Shown: positions 18,303 through 28,312, numbered from the stretch's first letter. The stretch: 64,000 bases of DNA from Streptococcus pacificus (GCF_016481305.1 NZ_JAENBO010000005.1:28353-92352); one strand, 5' to 3'. Numbers and translations are program-made. Notes: generated from the letters alone by a model not told the origin.

Positions 18303-19178
18303 ATGTTTTATAGTATTGCTGAACTTGTTGAACAAGCAACAGAACAATATCATGGTAGTATAGCTGAATTAATGATTGCGACAGAAGAAGAACTAACTGG
18401 TAGAAGCCGTGATGACATCATAAGTATTATGTCCAAGAATTTAGAAGTCATGAAAAGCTCAGTTCTTGATGGCTTAAATGACAATAAGTCTATTAGTGGC
18501 TTAACAGGGGGAGATGCTTTAAAATTAGATACTTATCTCAAAAAAGGAAAGACTCTCTCTGGCCATTCTGTTTTATCAGCAGCTAGAAATGCCATTGCTG
18601 TCAATGAACAAAATGCGAAAATGGGACTTGTTTGTGCCACGCCTACAGCTGGAAGTGCAGGTTGTTTACCTGCCGTTTTAACAACAGCTATTGAAAAACT
18701 AGAACTAAGCAAAAAAGAACAATTAGAATTTCTTTTCACTGCAGGCGCTATTGGTCTTGTCATTGCTAACAATGCCTCAATTTCAGGTGCAGAGGGAGGT
18801 TGTCAAGCAGAAGTCGGGTCTGCTTCAGCAATGGGGGCAGCGGCATTAGTAATGGCAGCAGGAGGAACACCTTTTCAAGCCAGTCAAGCCACTGCCTTTG
18901 TCATTAAAAATTTATTAGGTTTAATCTGTGACCCTGTTGCTGGTTTAGTAGAGGTCCCATGTGTCAAGCGAAATGCTATGGGAGCAACCCTTGCTCTCGT
19001 TTGTGCAGACATGGCTCTAGCTGGTATTACCTCAAAAATTCCTGTTGACGAAGTCATTGATGCCATGTATCAAGTTGGATCTAGCATGCCAGTAGCTCAT
19101 AGAGAAACAGCAGAAGGAGGACTTGCTACAACTCCAACTGGTCTTCGCTATGCTAGAGAAATTTTCGGAGAAAGTTAA
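18303..19178 (+). CDS. sdaAA: L-serine ammonia-lyase, iron-sulfur-dependent, alpha subunit
   Basis: 291 residues. Carries the [4Fe-4S] cysteines expected of the family: CATPTAGSAGC (residues near 112-122), GGCQAEVGSASAMGA (near 162) and LICDPVAGLVEVPCVKRNAMG (near 205). AGGAGG lies just before the ATG, 10 bases after sdaAB. Split alpha/beta enzymes are typical of Firmicutes. Confidence 0.96.
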   Translation: MFYSIAELVEQATEQYHGSIAELMIATEEELTGRSRDDIISIMSKNLEVMKSSVLDGLNDNKSISGLTGGDALKLDTYLKKGKTLSGHSVLSAARNAIAVNEQNAKMGLVCATPTAGSAGCLPAVLTTAIEKLELSKKEQLEFLFTAGAIGLVIANNASISGAEGGCQAEVGSASAMGAAALVMAAGGTPFQASQATAFVIKNLLGLICDPVAGLVEVPCVKRNAMGATLALVCADMALAGITSKIPVDEVIDAMYQVGSSMPVAHRETAEGGLATTPTGLRYAREIFGES

Positions 19179-19180
19179 TT

Positions 19181-19786
19181 ATGAAAGAGACATTTACTAC
19201 TATTTACTTAGTACGACATGCTCAGCCAAATTATGAAAATCATAATGATTGCGATCGTGAATTGACAACAAAAGGTTTACAAGACAGTCAACTTATCTCA
19301 GTGTTTTTAAAAGACAAAGCAATTCATAGTATTTATTCGAGTCCCTACAGACGATCTATAGAAACGATTGAATCATTTTCAAAAGAAAGACAGCTTTCAA
19401 CTACCATTGACAACCTCTTTCGTGAAAGAAAGATTGATGATGTCTGGATAGAGGATTTTAATCAGTTTGCGCAAAAACAATGGCTTGATTTCAACTATAA
19501 ACTTACCAATGGTGAGTCTTTAAACGATGTAAAACATCGAATGGTTAATGCGATTAATAACGTGTTGGATAAAGAAAAAGGAAACAACGTTGTTGTTGGC
19601 TCTCATGGTACAGCAATCTCTACCCTTATTCACCATTATTCAAAGAGCTTTAACTATCATCATTTTGAAGAAATTAAAACTTTAATGCCTTTTATTGCTG
19701 AATTTATTTTCAAGGACAAAACATGTTTGTCAATTAAAGTTTACAACTTATTTACAGGAGATGTTTATGACCACCCTATTATTTGA
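19181..19786 (+). CDS. histidine phosphatase family protein
   Basis: 201 residues. The phosphoacceptor motif appears as LVRHAQPNY (residues 10-18; RHA rather than the usual RHG) and the second catalytic histidine as VVGSHGTAIS (near 142). It hydrolyses a phosphomonoester of unknown identity. It begins 2 bases after sdaAA and overlaps the following HAD gene by 20 bases, so it is in the same operon. Confidence 0.88.
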   Translation: MKETFTTIYLVRHAQPNYENHNDCDRELTTKGLQDSQLISVFLKDKAIHSIYSSPYRRSIETIESFSKERQLSTTIDNLFRERKIDDVWIEDFNQFAQKQWLDFNYKLTNGESLNDVKHRMVNAINNVLDKEKGNNVVVGSHGTAISTLIHHYSKSFNYHHFEEIKTLMPFIAEFIFKDKTCLSIKVYNLFTGDVYDHPII

Positions 19787-20399
19787 CCTAGATGGAACAC
19801 TTGTCAATTCAAGCAAAGGTATCATTAATGCCTTTAGGTATACCATTGAAAGACTAGATTTACCCACTCATTCTGATGAGCAACTGCTTGAATATATTGG
19901 CCCACCACTTGAGGCGACCTTTACAAAGTTTTACACTGAAAAACAAGGTGTTGACAAAGCTATAAAAACGTTTCGCGAATATTATAATAAAAATGGTGTC
20001 TATGAGACGGAACTTTACAGTGGTATCTTTACACTTTTAAATGATTTAAAAAAGTCTTCCCATCCTATTTATGTTACAACAAGTAAAAACGAACCAATGG
20101 CCAATCTCATGTTAGAAAATCTCCATATCAAAGAGTATTTTACAGGGGTTTATGGTGCATTGCCTAACCGTTATCATAAAGCAGATATTATCGACTTTGC
20201 CATTAAGAGTCATTCTCTTGACAAGAAAACAACCATTATTGTTGGTGACACTATCTATGACATGATCGGTGGCAAGAAGAATAATATTAGAACACTTGGT
20301 GTTACTTGGGGATTTGGAAAAGAAAAAGATCTCATCATTAATGGAGCAGATATTATCTGTCATCATCCTAAAGACATTAAAAAACACTTGAAATTATAA
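19767..20399 (+). CDS. HAD-family hydrolase (phosphoglycolate phosphatase-like)
   Basis: 210 residues from the ATG at 19767, with AGGAG 6 bases upstream; the frame extends upstream but only over the previous gene. HAD motifs in order: FDLDGTLVNS (residues 6-15, nucleophile Asp), VTTSKNEP (near 104), K in YHKADIID and IVGDTIYDMIGG (near 165). A helical cap lies between motifs I and II. Small-molecule phosphatase of unknown substrate, perhaps dedicated to metabolite repair. Confidence 0.88.
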   Translation: MTTLLFDLDGTLVNSSKGIINAFRYTIERLDLPTHSDEQLLEYIGPPLEATFTKFYTEKQGVDKAIKTFREYYNKNGVYETELYSGIFTLLNDLKKSSHPIYVTTSKNEPMANLMLENLHIKEYFTGVYGALPNRYHKADIIDFAIKSHSLDKKTTIIVGDTIYDMIGGKKNNIRTLGVTWGFGKEKDLIINGADIICHHPKDIKKHLKL

Positions 20400-20415
20400 T
20401 TTCAAGTGTTTTTTC
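20384..20415 (+). terminator. bidirectional intrinsic terminator
   Basis: 12-bp stem ACACTTGAAATT (20384-20395) with AATTTCAAGTGT (20398-20409), followed by T6; the other strand also runs into T6. It separates the serine dehydratase operon from the converging lysozyme-like gene and contains the HAD stop codon. Confidence 0.85.
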
Positions 20416-21078
20416 TTATTGCATACCCCAAGCTGATAAGCCTTGAGTATTGTAAACTTTGATTGCTGTTTCAATCTGTTGGTCAACAGTAGCTGTAGAC
20501 CCCCATCCTGGCATTGTTTGGAATAATCCTGAAGCACCAGATGGATTAGCTGCTGATGGGTTACCATTTGATTCGCGAGCGATAATGTATTCCCATGTTT
20601 GTTGCGAAACACCTGTGGCTGCAGCCATTTGAGCTGCTGCTTGTGAGCCAATCTCACCAGCAGTATTACCATTAGCCAAAACAACTGGATAACTAGTGGC
20701 TGGCGCTGTCTCTTGAACTGGTTGAGTAACAACTGGTTGTTCTACAACAACAGTTGTAGATGGTTCAGTAACAACTTGTATTTCTTCAACAGTAAGGGCC
20801 TGAGTGGTCTCTTCTGTGGTTTCAACTGTAGTTGTTGTTGTTTCAATCGTTTTCTTAATTTTATCTTTAGAAGTCAATGTCTGTTTTGATTTTTTCTTTT
20901 CAAAATCATTAACAGATAGAAGCTTTTGCTTCTTTACTTCTGTCTTAACGGAGTAAGAATCAGTATTTACAGGTCTACTTGTAAATATAGCTGTCAAGCT
21001 GACAACTATGGCAAGCATTACCCATTGTAAAACTTTCTTTCTACGTTTTAATAATCTTATCTTACTTCTACTATACAC
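20416..21078 (-). CDS. secreted lysozyme-like/transglycosylase-like protein
   Basis: 220 residues. A basic N-terminus and one hydrophobic segment (about 20-38) act as signal or membrane anchor. A Thr/Val/Glu-rich linker (about 85-140) precedes a lysozyme-like C-terminal domain: [32 protein letters not shown] (in about 165-200), with a candidate catalytic Glu in ARESNG and the fold-typical ASGLFQ. It resembles IsaA/SceD and other SLT-like peptidoglycan hydrolases of streptococci. Role in wall turnover is inferred. Confidence 0.82.
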   Translation of the reverse strand: MYSRSKIRLLKRRKKVLQWVMLAIVVSLTAIFTSRPVNTDSYSVKTEVKKQKLLSVNDFEKKKSKQTLTSKDKIKKTIETTTTTVETTEETTQALTVEEIQVVTEPSTTVVVEQPVVTQPVQETAPATSYPVVLANGNTAGEIGSQAAAQMAAATGVSQQTWEYIIARESNGNPSAANPSGASGLFQTMPGWGSTATVDQQIETAIKVYNTQGLSAWGMQ

Positions 21079-21279
21079 GAAGTTAGTCTCCTTTTTTAGA
21101 ATACATCTTATCTTACCTTTTTTATGTTACAGTTTGATTAAAAAAAGGTTTCCAAAAAATTATGAATAAAAGTCTAAAGTTTACAGTTTACTTCATTGAC
21201 AATAATTGTAATTAATCTAATTTTCATTATTATCAATAGTTACAAAATCAGTAATTCTATAGTTTTTTATCCATAATTT

Positions 21280-21308
21280 ATCATATTCTATTTTTTGATA
21301 ATTGTCAA
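21280..21308 (-). promoter_or_regulatory. promoter of the lysozyme-like gene
   Basis: On the minus strand TTGACA (21308-21303), a 17-base spacer, TATGAT (21285-21280). It implies a leader of nearly 200 bases. The -35 box is the last of three TTGACA copies. Confidence 0.6.
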
Positions 21309-21327
21309 ATATGTCAAACGGTGTCAA
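21303..21327. repeat. three spaced TGTCAA repeats
   Basis: TGTCAA at 21303-21308, 21312-21317 and 21322-21327, starts spaced 9 and 10 bases. The first is the -35 box of the lysozyme-like gene, read on the minus strand. Confidence 0.6.
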
Positions 21328-21353
21328 CCTTTTCTATACTATTATACTAATTT

Positions 21354-22151
21354 TTAAGTAGATTTTAACAGGAAAAGTGCCACTGTCAATCCCAGTAAAG
21401 TTAGCATCAACAAGCTATCTTTTAAGCCCCAGTGTAATAGACGATACTTTGTTCTGCCATCACCACCTTGATAGCCTCTTGATTCCATTGCCGTCGCAAG
21501 GGCATCCGCTCTTTTTAAACTAGAAGCAAATAATGGGATTAAAATGGGGATGACTGACTTCACCTTCTGGATAATATTTCCCTCACCAAAGTCAACTCCT
21601 CTAGCTCTTTGAGCATTCATTATTCTTGTTGTATCATCCATTAAAGTAGGAACAAATCGTAAACTAAGTGACAACATTAAACCAATTTCATGAACAGGAA
21701 CTTTAAAAGGCTTTAAAGGTGTTAACAAGGATTCAACAGCATCTGACAAGCTTAATGGTGTCGTTGTTAGAGTTAACAGGGTTGAAAAGAAGATGATAAG
21801 AACAAACCTGATAAAAATCATTACAGCCTGTCCTAAACTATAATCAGTAATTCTTAGAAAACCAAATTCGAAAATAATAGTACCACCTTGAATGAAAAAC
21901 ATTTGAAAAAAGGTAGTAAATAAGATGAGTCCAATCATTGGTCTCACACCTCTAATAAAGAATCCTAACTTCACTTTTGATAATAAGATAGCAATCACTG
22001 TAAAGCTAAAAAGGATGATATTGGTGATAAGATTGTTTGCCCAAAAAATGATTGAAATAAATACAAACATTGCCAACAACTTACTTCTTGGATCTAGTCG
22101 ATGGACAATTGAGTCTCCAGGTATATAACGGCCTAAAATAAGTTTATCCAT
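21354..22151 (-). CDS. ecfT: energy-coupling factor transporter transmembrane protein EcfT
   Basis: 265 residues with about five to six membrane segments. The two Ala-Arg-Gly-type coupling motifs that dock to the ATPases are visible in [12 protein letters not shown] (near 185) and [16 protein letters not shown] (near 220). EcfT joins EcfA1/EcfA2 with interchangeable S components to import vitamins and trace nutrients. It overlaps ecfA2 by 8 bases; last gene of the ecf cluster. Confidence 0.95.
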   Translation of the reverse strand: MDKLILGRYIPGDSIVHRLDPRSKLLAMFVFISIIFWANNLITNIILFSFTVIAILLSKVKLGFFIRGVRPMIGLILFTTFFQMFFIQGGTIIFEFGFLRITDYSLGQAVMIFIRFVLIIFFSTLLTLTTTPLSLSDAVESLLTPLKPFKVPVHEIGLMLSLSLRFVPTLMDDTTRIMNAQRARGVDFGEGNIIQKVKSVIPILIPLFASSLKRADALATAMESRGYQGGDGRTKYRLLHWGLKDSLLMLTLLGLTVALFLLKST

Positions 22152-22986
22152 TGATAACTACCTCCACAAATTCTGCTATCGTTATTGGTAGTTTCTCTAT
22201 TTTAAGGCCTCTTTTAGTCAAATTATGAGCAAATTTAGTGATTTTAGGCACACCTAACTGAATATTTTCAAGAAAGTCCACTTGTTGAAAAACGTCTGTT
22301 GGTTTACCTTTTAAAACAATTTTACCCTCTTGTAACACATAAACATAATCAGCAAAATTGGCAACGTCATCCATCAAATGAGTAACTAAAACAATGGACA
22401 TCCCTGATTTGTGGAGTTGTTTAAACAAACTCATCAATTCACGTCGTCCTTTTGGGTCTAAACCTGCTGTTGGCTCATCTAAAACAAGAACGTTTGGTTC
22501 CATAGCTAAAATACCAGCAATGGCTACGCGACGCATTTGACCTCCAGATAATTCAAAAGGGTTTTTCTCAAATAGCTCTTCTGTAATGCCAACCAGTTTT
22601 AGTTTTTCCTTGGCGATTTCTTCAGCTTTTTCTTCTGAAACACCAAAATTTTGAGGTCCAAAAGCAACATCTTTTAAAACTGTTTCTTCAAATAATTGAC
22701 TTTCTGGAAATTGAAAAACAAGTCCAACTTTTTTTCGAACAGATTTAATGTCTTTTGTTTTAGAGTCTGGTGCTATAGTAATATCATCAACCACAACCAT
22801 ACCTTCTGTTGGAACGTGTAAACCATTTAATAACTGCATAATGGTTGATTTACCACTGCCTGTATGTCCGATAACGGCTGTGAATTGCTTATTTTCAATA
22901 GCTAAATTGATATCAAAAAGAGCCCTTCCTTCAAAAGGGGTTCCTTTTTGATAGGTAAAATTCACATTTTGGAGAGTGATTCCCAT
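22144..22986 (-). CDS. ecfA2: energy-coupling factor transporter ATPase EcfA2
   Basis: 280 residues from the ATG at 22986 ([13 protein letters not shown]); an upstream in-frame start would run deep into ecfA1. Walker [10 protein letters not shown], signature [13 protein letters not shown], Walker [14 protein letters not shown] and the H-loop TH are intact. Overlaps ecfA1 by 25 bases and ecfT by 8, so the three are translationally linked. Confidence 0.95.
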   Translation of the reverse strand: MGITLQNVNFTYQKGTPFEGRALFDINLAIENKQFTAVIGHTGSGKSTIMQLLNGLHVPTEGMVVVDDITIAPDSKTKDIKSVRKKVGLVFQFPESQLFEETVLKDVAFGPQNFGVSEEKAEEIAKEKLKLVGITEELFEKNPFELSGGQMRRVAIAGILAMEPNVLVLDEPTAGLDPKGRRELMSLFKQLHKSGMSIVLVTHLMDDVANFADYVYVLQEGKIVLKGKPTDVFQQVDFLENIQLGVPKITKFAHNLTKRGLKIEKLPITIAEFVEVVING

Positions 22987-23801
22987 AGATAATCTTCTAA
23001 CTCCTTTTCTGTATAATAGGCATCTTGGCATTTAAATCCTTCTAATTGAAGAGCGTTAACAAGAGAAGAGGTGAAGGGAATATCAAGACCTAATGTTAAT
23101 AGGTCTCTCCCTCTTGCAAAGAGTTCTCTCGGTGTTGCTGTCGACTCTATCTGGCCTTTTTTCATCACGAGAACACGATCACTAAGGGCAACCTCATCTA
23201 AATCGTGCGTGATAGAAATAACCGTTACACCATACTGATCACGGATGTCTTTAATAGTTTTAATTAACTCTAATCGTCCTTTTGGATCCAACATACTAGT
23301 TGCTTCATCTAAAATAATGATTTCAGGTCTCATAGCAACCGCGCCAGCAATAGCCACACGTTGTTTTTGACCACCAGACAGTCTAGCAGGTTCTTTTGTT
23401 TTAAAATCACTCATTCCTACTAAATGAAGAGCCTCTTCAACACGTTGTTTCATTTCATTGTGGGAAACACCCTTATTTTCAAGAGAAAAAGCAACATCAT
23501 CCTCTACAGTAGAACCAACAAATTGGTTGTCAGGATTTTGAAAAACCATTCCTATTTTTTGTCTGATGTCCCAAATATTATCTTCTGTTAATTTTTGATT
23601 TAATATGACAATTTCACCAGATTCCGCCTCTAATAAGCCATCAATCAATCGGACCATAGTTGATTTTCCACTACCATTATGACCAATAATAGACAGCCAC
23701 TCACCATGTTTCACGTGAAACGATACATTGTTCAAAGTAAGATTTTCTTGTTCTTTATCATATCTAAATGTCACATTTTTTACTTCAATTATATTAGTCA
23801 T
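22962..23801 (-). CDS. ecfA1: energy-coupling factor transporter ATPase EcfA1
   Basis: 279 residues. Walker [10 protein letters not shown], signature [13 protein letters not shown], Walker [15 protein letters not shown]-loop ITHD. It forms the heterodimeric motor with EcfA2. The gene starts 2 bases after the pgsA stop, and its 5' part contains a parS sequence (see that entry). Confidence 0.95.
   Translation of the reverse strand: MTNIIEVKNVTFRYDKEQENLTLNNVSFHVKHGEWLSIIGHNGSGKSTMVRLIDGLLEAESGEIVILNQKLTEDNIWDIRQKIGMVFQNPDNQFVGSTVEDDVAFSLENKGVSHNEMKQRVEEALHLVGMSDFKTKEPARLSGGQKQRVAIAGAVAMRPEIIILDEATSMLDPKGRLELIKTIKDIRDQYGVTVISITHDLDEVALSDRVLVMKKGQIESTATPRELFARGRDLLTLGLDIPFTSSLVNALQLEGFKCQDAYYTEKELEDYLWESLSKM
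23707..23722. promoter_or_regulatory. parS: parS chromosome-partition site
   Basis: TGTTTCACGTGAAACG matches the Firmicute parS consensus (TGTTTCACGTGAAACA) at 15 of 16 bases, and the inner 14 bases are a perfect palindrome. It lies inside ecfA1, about 16 kb left of oriC. ParB encoded at 38.7 kb would load here and recruit SMC. No second copy was seen by eye in the window. Confidence 0.85.
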
Positions 23802-23803
23802 TA

Positions 23804-24346
23804 TTATTTAAACGTATCCTTAAATAGGAAACTCGCTCCTTTAAAGTAATCGTAGCCAGAGTAAATGGTAAAGACGAGAGAAATATATAAGAATATTGTT
23901 CCCACAAGCACAAAATGACTTAACAAAAAGATAATAGCGAACATTTGCGTTGCTGTTTTTATTTTACCTGGAAGTGCTGCAGCTAAAACTTTACCACCAT
24001 TTTCAATTAATAACAAACGTAAACCGGTTACTGCCAATTCTCTACAGATAATAACAGCCGCTACCCAAGCTGGCGCTAACTGCAAGCCCACCAACATAAT
24101 AAAAGCACTCATAACTAAAATTTTGTCGGCCATAGGGTCTGCAAATTTACCAAAATTTGTGACAACTTGCCATTTTCTTGCTAAATAACCATCAAAATAA
24201 TCCGTTAAACTAGCTAAAGCAAAGATGATAGCCGCTAACCTGTGCACTAAGATGCTGTCTGGTATACTAGTTAGTACTAAAAACAAAGGAATTACAAAAA
24301 TGCGTCCCACGGTTAGAAGATTCGGGAGGTTTTCTTTTTTTATCAT
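23804..24346 (-). CDS. pgsA: CDP-diacylglycerol--glycerol-3-phosphate 3-phosphatidyltransferase
   Basis: 180 residues with about four to five membrane segments. The CDP-alcohol phosphatidyltransferase motif (D-x2-DG-x2-AR-x8-G-x3-D-x3-D) is present from DYFDGYLAR through GKFADPMAD (near residues 48-72). It makes phosphatidylglycerol phosphate, the committed step of acidic phospholipid synthesis. Sits between rodZ and ecfA1, the common streptococcal order. Confidence 0.95.
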   Translation of the reverse strand: MIKKENLPNLLTVGRIFVIPLFLVLTSIPDSILVHRLAAIIFALASLTDYFDGYLARKWQVVTNFGKFADPMADKILVMSAFIMLVGLQLAPAWVAAVIICRELAVTGLRLLLIENGGKVLAAALPGKIKTATQMFAIIFLLSHFVLVGTIFLYISLVFTIYSGYDYFKGASFLFKDTFK

Positions 24347-24355
24347 TTTTTCCTC

Positions 24356-25600
24356 TTATTCAATCGTAAAAGTAATATAGCTTGGACTTCCTTCTAAAAG
24401 AGAAGTATCAAGTTTTTCGCCGTTAACAGTAACAACAACCCCTTGACTAACTCCAAGTGTCAATTCAGCAGAAGTAGCACCTTCCGTTAAAGTGGCTGTA
24501 TAACTAGTATTTTGAGGATCTAGCATAATACCACCTTCACCAAGTGAAGAATTAGTTAATGCTACCCAACTACTTTCAACACCATCTAAGGAAATAACCA
24601 CTTCCACCGGACGGTTGCCATTTGTAACATTAACAGTCAGTGAGTCTCCCCCACCTGACACCTCTAAATTAGTTTTCGTGTTGTTATTTGAAGTCTCATT
24701 GCTAGCTTCTGTTGTCGCTGTTTGCTCGTTTGTATCTGTAGTTTCACTAGAAGTAGTTTCAGAAACACTTGTTGATGGTGTGTTCTTATCTAAGAAAGGA
24801 ATATCAGATTGATTGATAACGAAGTAAGCAATAAACACAACTATTGCAATAGCTAAAAGGCTGAGTAAAAAGATAGGCAAGAAAGAACTTGACTGTTTTT
24901 TCACTTCTCGCTTGCTTTTTGAGCGGTGTCTGCTTCTACTTTCAGAAGACACCCTATTTTCTACTCTATCAGCTCCACTTTCTTTCGGAAGTACAGGCGG
25001 AGCAATCATCGTCTCTTGATTATTTAAGCGATCATCTTCAGTAAGTTCATCTGGTGTTGAGGGTGTTGACAATTTTTCTTCCGCCAGTAAAGGTGTGACA
25101 GATTCTTCTGAGTGATTAGGTTCTTTCACAGATATATTGTCTTCCAATTGTGTATTGTTCACCACGCTATTTTTACTATTGTCTCTAAAAATAGTGTATA
25201 TTGCTTCACTTTCGATAGTAGAAGAAGCCATTTCTTCTTTTGGTGAATCATCTACATCAACAGCAGCCACTTCGACAGGAATACTTTCTATAGATTCCTC
25301 GCTTGGTGCCTCAAAAGTCTTTGGTGATATTCCTCCTGAAGAGCCATCAGAGACAGAAACATCACTCTCTTCTTTATTGTAATAATTATTTAGCAAAGCT
25401 TTACCATCTAGATCAACTGCGGCAGCATAACTTGTTAAATATTCTTCTAAACGTTCAGCCGGGATCAGACTAAATTGGCTCAATTCCATAATCAATAAAT
25501 ACTGGGCATCAATATCCAATTCCTTAGCGATATCGACCAGCTGTAATCCTTTTTTTACACGAGCCTCTGTTAAAAGATCACCAATACTTTTTTGCATCAT
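24356..25600 (-). CDS. rodZ: RodZ-like cell-shape protein (HTH + membrane)
   Basis: 414 residues. An N-terminal HTH_25 domain (IGDLLTEARVKKGLQLVDIAKELDI, residues 6-30) is followed by a long acidic, low-complexity stretch (75-235), a basic patch (SRSRHRSKSKREVKK), one membrane segment (240-263), a Ser/Thr-rich linker and a C-terminal DUF4115-type domain (about 315-414). RodZ connects the elongation machinery to the membrane. The low-complexity region makes it longer than many homologues. Confidence 0.88.
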   Translation of the reverse strand: MMQKSIGDLLTEARVKKGLQLVDIAKELDIDAQYLLIMELSQFSLIPAERLEEYLTSYAAAVDLDGKALLNNYYNKEESDVSVSDGSSGGISPKTFEAPSEESIESIPVEVAAVDVDDSPKEEMASSTIESEAIYTIFRDNSKNSVVNNTQLEDNISVKEPNHSEESVTPLLAEEKLSTPSTPDELTEDDRLNNQETMIAPPVLPKESGADRVENRVSSESRSRHRSKSKREVKKQSSSFLPIFLLSLLAIAIVVFIAYFVINQSDIPFLDKNTPSTSVSETTSSETTDTNEQTATTEASNETSNNNTKTNLEVSGGGDSLTVNVTNGNRPVEVVISLDGVESSWVALTNSSLGEGGIMLDPQNTSYTATLTEGATSAELTLGVSQGVVVTVNGEKLDTSLLEGSPSYITFTIE

Positions 25601-25630
25601 AATTTATTCCAACCTTTCTCTAATACTTCT

Positions 25631-25639
25631 ATTATATCA
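25631..25639 (-). promoter_or_regulatory. extended -10 promoter before rodZ
   Basis: TGATATAAT on the minus strand (25639-25631), about 30 bases before the rodZ start, in the 60-base gap after ymfH. No clear -35. Confidence 0.45.
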
Positions 25640-25660
25640 AATTAAAATCAATATTTTTAA

Positions 25661-26935
25661 CTATTTTGGGAATATCATAAATTCTGTTAAATCAGATTGC
25701 TTTAAAAATGCTTGCCCTGCCTCAATGACCTCATCTAAAGTAAAGGACATTAAAATCTGTGGGAAATCAAAATAATCATTATCATCACTCTCTGATAGTT
25801 GGTGTGTCAAATCTTCTAAAGAATCAAGTTCTCTCATAAAGTCACCATATCTTTCCTTTTTTAACATTTCAAACTGTTCAAGAGAAAAGTTAGAATGAGA
25901 AGCAACTTGTTTTAGCTTCTTTTTTATATGGCTAGACATTGTTATAGGATGCTTTGTGTCAAGTAAAATGACAACAAATTGATAGCGACTAGACAAGGTT
26001 GTCTCAATAGTAAAGGAGTCGTCTATCATGCCTTTATCATACCATTTTTGATAGTCTTGTGATGTCCAGCCAAGTAAAAGAGAGAAGAATAAGTCTATTT
26101 TAATTTTCTCAGTCATAGAAAAATCTTGATTCAGGTTATTTCTTCTAATCCCAATGCCCAATTTAGAAGTAGCAATTGGCATCATGATTGACCTCTTTTT
26201 AATGACAGGATGTAAAACAAGAGGTGTTTTCTCAAATGCAAATTGTTCTTTTTTAGGCCAATTTGATTGAAAGGACTGAATGCTATTGAAAACTTCCTTG
26301 ACATCAAAATCACCAACAACAACAAAGTGCAAATTAGATGGTTGATAGAAAAAAGAAAAACAATCCTTTAGATTGGTTAAAGAAATATTTACAATACTTT
26401 CATCTGTACCAACAATGTCTTCCGCTAAGGCGGTTTGAGGATATAGGTTTTCTAAAACTCCTTGATAGAGGCGACTATCAGGGTCATCTTGATAAAGCGC
26501 TATTTCCTTTTTAATAATTTCTTTTTCTTTATTGATTGACATATCTGTAAACCCTTGTTTACTAACAAGTGTTTGAAGTAAACCTAGTGAAGCTAATAAA
26601 TTATTAGTCCCAGAAAAATAATAGTGCGTTTTTTCAAAGCTGGTAAAAGCATTACTGTCAGATCCCAATTTTGAAAATTGCTGAGCCATATCTTCTTGTT
26701 CATTTTTTTCAAAAAGTTGATGCTCTAAAAAATGAGCTACACCTAGAGGAAATTCTATTGTTTGATTAGCAACTGTCAAGTGGTTGTCAATTGATCCAAA
26801 TTGACAGGTCATCATGCCATAAACTTCTTTAAAACCAGCTTTAGGAACTAAGGTTAAGCGCAGTCCATTTGATAGCTTTGTAAAGAATACCGTTTCATCA
26901 AGATTGTCATAAGACAGCCTTTTTAAATCACTCAT
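25661..26935 (-). CDS. ymfH: M16 family peptidase, YmfH type (catalytic half)
   Basis: 424 residues. The inverted zinc motif HFLEH is present (GVAHFLEHQLFEK, near residue 68), with a downstream Glu expected in the following helix, so it can be an active M16 metallopeptidase. It overlaps the ymfF stop by 4 bases; M16 enzymes often work as a catalytic/non-catalytic pair. The pair upstream of rodZ-pgsA is conserved in Firmicutes; the substrate is unknown. Confidence 0.88.
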   Translation of the reverse strand: MSDLKRLSYDNLDETVFFTKLSNGLRLTLVPKAGFKEVYGMMTCQFGSIDNHLTVANQTIEFPLGVAHFLEHQLFEKNEQEDMAQQFSKLGSDSNAFTSFEKTHYYFSGTNNLLASLGLLQTLVSKQGFTDMSINKEKEIIKKEIALYQDDPDSRLYQGVLENLYPQTALAEDIVGTDESIVNISLTNLKDCFSFFYQPSNLHFVVVGDFDVKEVFNSIQSFQSNWPKKEQFAFEKTPLVLHPVIKKRSIMMPIATSKLGIGIRRNNLNQDFSMTEKIKIDLFFSLLLGWTSQDYQKWYDKGMIDDSFTIETTLSSRYQFVVILLDTKHPITMSSHIKKKLKQVASHSNFSLEQFEMLKKERYGDFMRELDSLEDLTHQLSESDDNDYFDFPQILMSFTLDEVIEAGQAFLKQSDLTEFMIFPK

Positions 26936-28182
26936 GATGACCCTCCTCTCATAAAATATACAGATTTCATTTTAACATTGTTTGCTATTTCTAATATATC
27001 TTCTTTACGAACGTTATTAATACTGTCAACAAACATTGACAAGTCTTGATAGGTTAGTGGTAACATAGTATTATAAGATTGCTCCATTAACATTTTTGGA
27101 TTATCTAAAACTATTTTTCTTTGGCTGATTAAAAATTCTTTAGTTTGCTTTAAAAAAGCCGTTGAGAATCTCCCCAATTTAATCATGTTCAACTGACGAT
27201 TGATTAATGCTAGTACAGTATTTCTTTTACGACTATCAATTGCTGCAAAAATATATAATGCGCCTAAAAAAGAATCTAGTTCACTGCCAATACTGTAGAC
27301 TAAACCTTCTTTTTGTCTAACCTCAGTAAATAATTTCGAATGAGAAAAGGCTCCAAGCATACTATTAAAAAGCAGTAACGAAGAATTCTCTAAAAGAGTT
27401 TTAGGGCTAGAGAAAGAATAACCTACTTGTAAGAGAGATTGGTTAGTTTCTTTTTCTTCAATCTTTTCATTAGTGATATTTGAAGGTGTTTGTTGATAGA
27501 AAAATGAAAGATTATTCTGTCTCCCCTTTAAAGGAAATTGACCGATTAAATCCGCTGCTTTTGAGTCATCAAAACTCCCCAATAAAAAAATATCAATATT
27601 ATCAGAACTCAGCATTCTCTTGAACTCTTGATAAGCTGTATAAGCATTTTCTTTTCCTAACATCTCCTTTGAACCAGTATAAGGCAACTGGAGCTCTTCC
27701 TTCTCAAAAAAAAGAGAATCAAGTGCCAACTCACTGTAGTAGAAAGAATCCTCCAAATCAAATTCTAGCTGACGAATAGCATTTTGTTTGACTAGCTCAA
27801 ACGTTTTTAATTCATACTGTTCTAAAGTAATTAAGGGTTGAAATAATAGTTGAGATAAAAATTGAATAACTTCCTCTAATACAGAATCTTTGGCCATTAA
27901 ATAGCGACCAGGTAAAAACGTAATGTCGATATCGACAATATGAATCAAGCCCTTTGTCCAAACAGAAGTACTAAGAGTCGCTCCATATAAATCTGCCAAC
28001 TTTTCTCTCATTTTTGTAGCATTAGGATAGTTTGAACTGGCAATTTCAATCATTTTAGAAACCAGAAAACGACTAGCCATATTTTTCTTATTTAATTGAC
28101 TTGAGAAACGAAAAGTCAGGTGATTCGTTTTAAACTGATCCGTTTTGATAATATGTAATGTCACACCATCTGCTATTTTCAT
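26932..28182 (-). CDS. ymfF: M16 family peptidase-like protein, YmfF type (non-catalytic half)
   Basis: 416 residues from the ATG at 28182, which has AAAGGA just upstream; an ATG at 28203 lacks one. It shares the M16 fold (FSHSKLFTEVRQKEGLVYSIGSE near residue 275 is the usual substrate-binding arginine/tyrosine block) but has no HxxEH motif, so it is probably the structural partner of YmfH. An extended -10 (TGATATAAT, minus strand near 28216-28224) lies just upstream. First gene of the leftward cluster down to ecfT. Confidence 0.85.
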   Translation of the reverse strand: MKIADGVTLHIIKTDQFKTNHLTFRFSSQLNKKNMASRFLVSKMIEIASSNYPNATKMREKLADLYGATLSTSVWTKGLIHIVDIDITFLPGRYLMAKDSVLEEVIQFLSQLLFQPLITLEQYELKTFELVKQNAIRQLEFDLEDSFYYSELALDSLFFEKEELQLPYTGSKEMLGKENAYTAYQEFKRMLSSDNIDIFLLGSFDDSKAADLIGQFPLKGRQNNLSFFYQQTPSNITNEKIEEKETNQSLLQVGYSFSSPKTLLENSSLLLFNSMLGAFSHSKLFTEVRQKEGLVYSIGSELDSFLGALYIFAAIDSRKRNTVLALINRQLNMIKLGRFSTAFLKQTKEFLISQRKIVLDNPKMLMEQSYNTMLPLTYQDLSMFVDSINNVRKEDILEIANNVKMKSVYFMRGGSS

Positions 28183-28312
28183 ATTTTTTCCTTTAAAAGT
28201 CATTAGTTAACACCCATTATATCACTTTATAACAATATTAGCATCAGTAAAATCTAGCAATATTAATCTTATAAAAACTACTATTAGAAGCGTTTTGAAA
28301 TTGTAAAGAGGG

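Noticed and set aside
20394..20732. 112-codon minus-strand frame overlapping the lysozyme-like gene
   Set aside because: It lies in another frame of a gene with a clear domain and signal peptide; the predicted product is low complexity and has no ribosome site.
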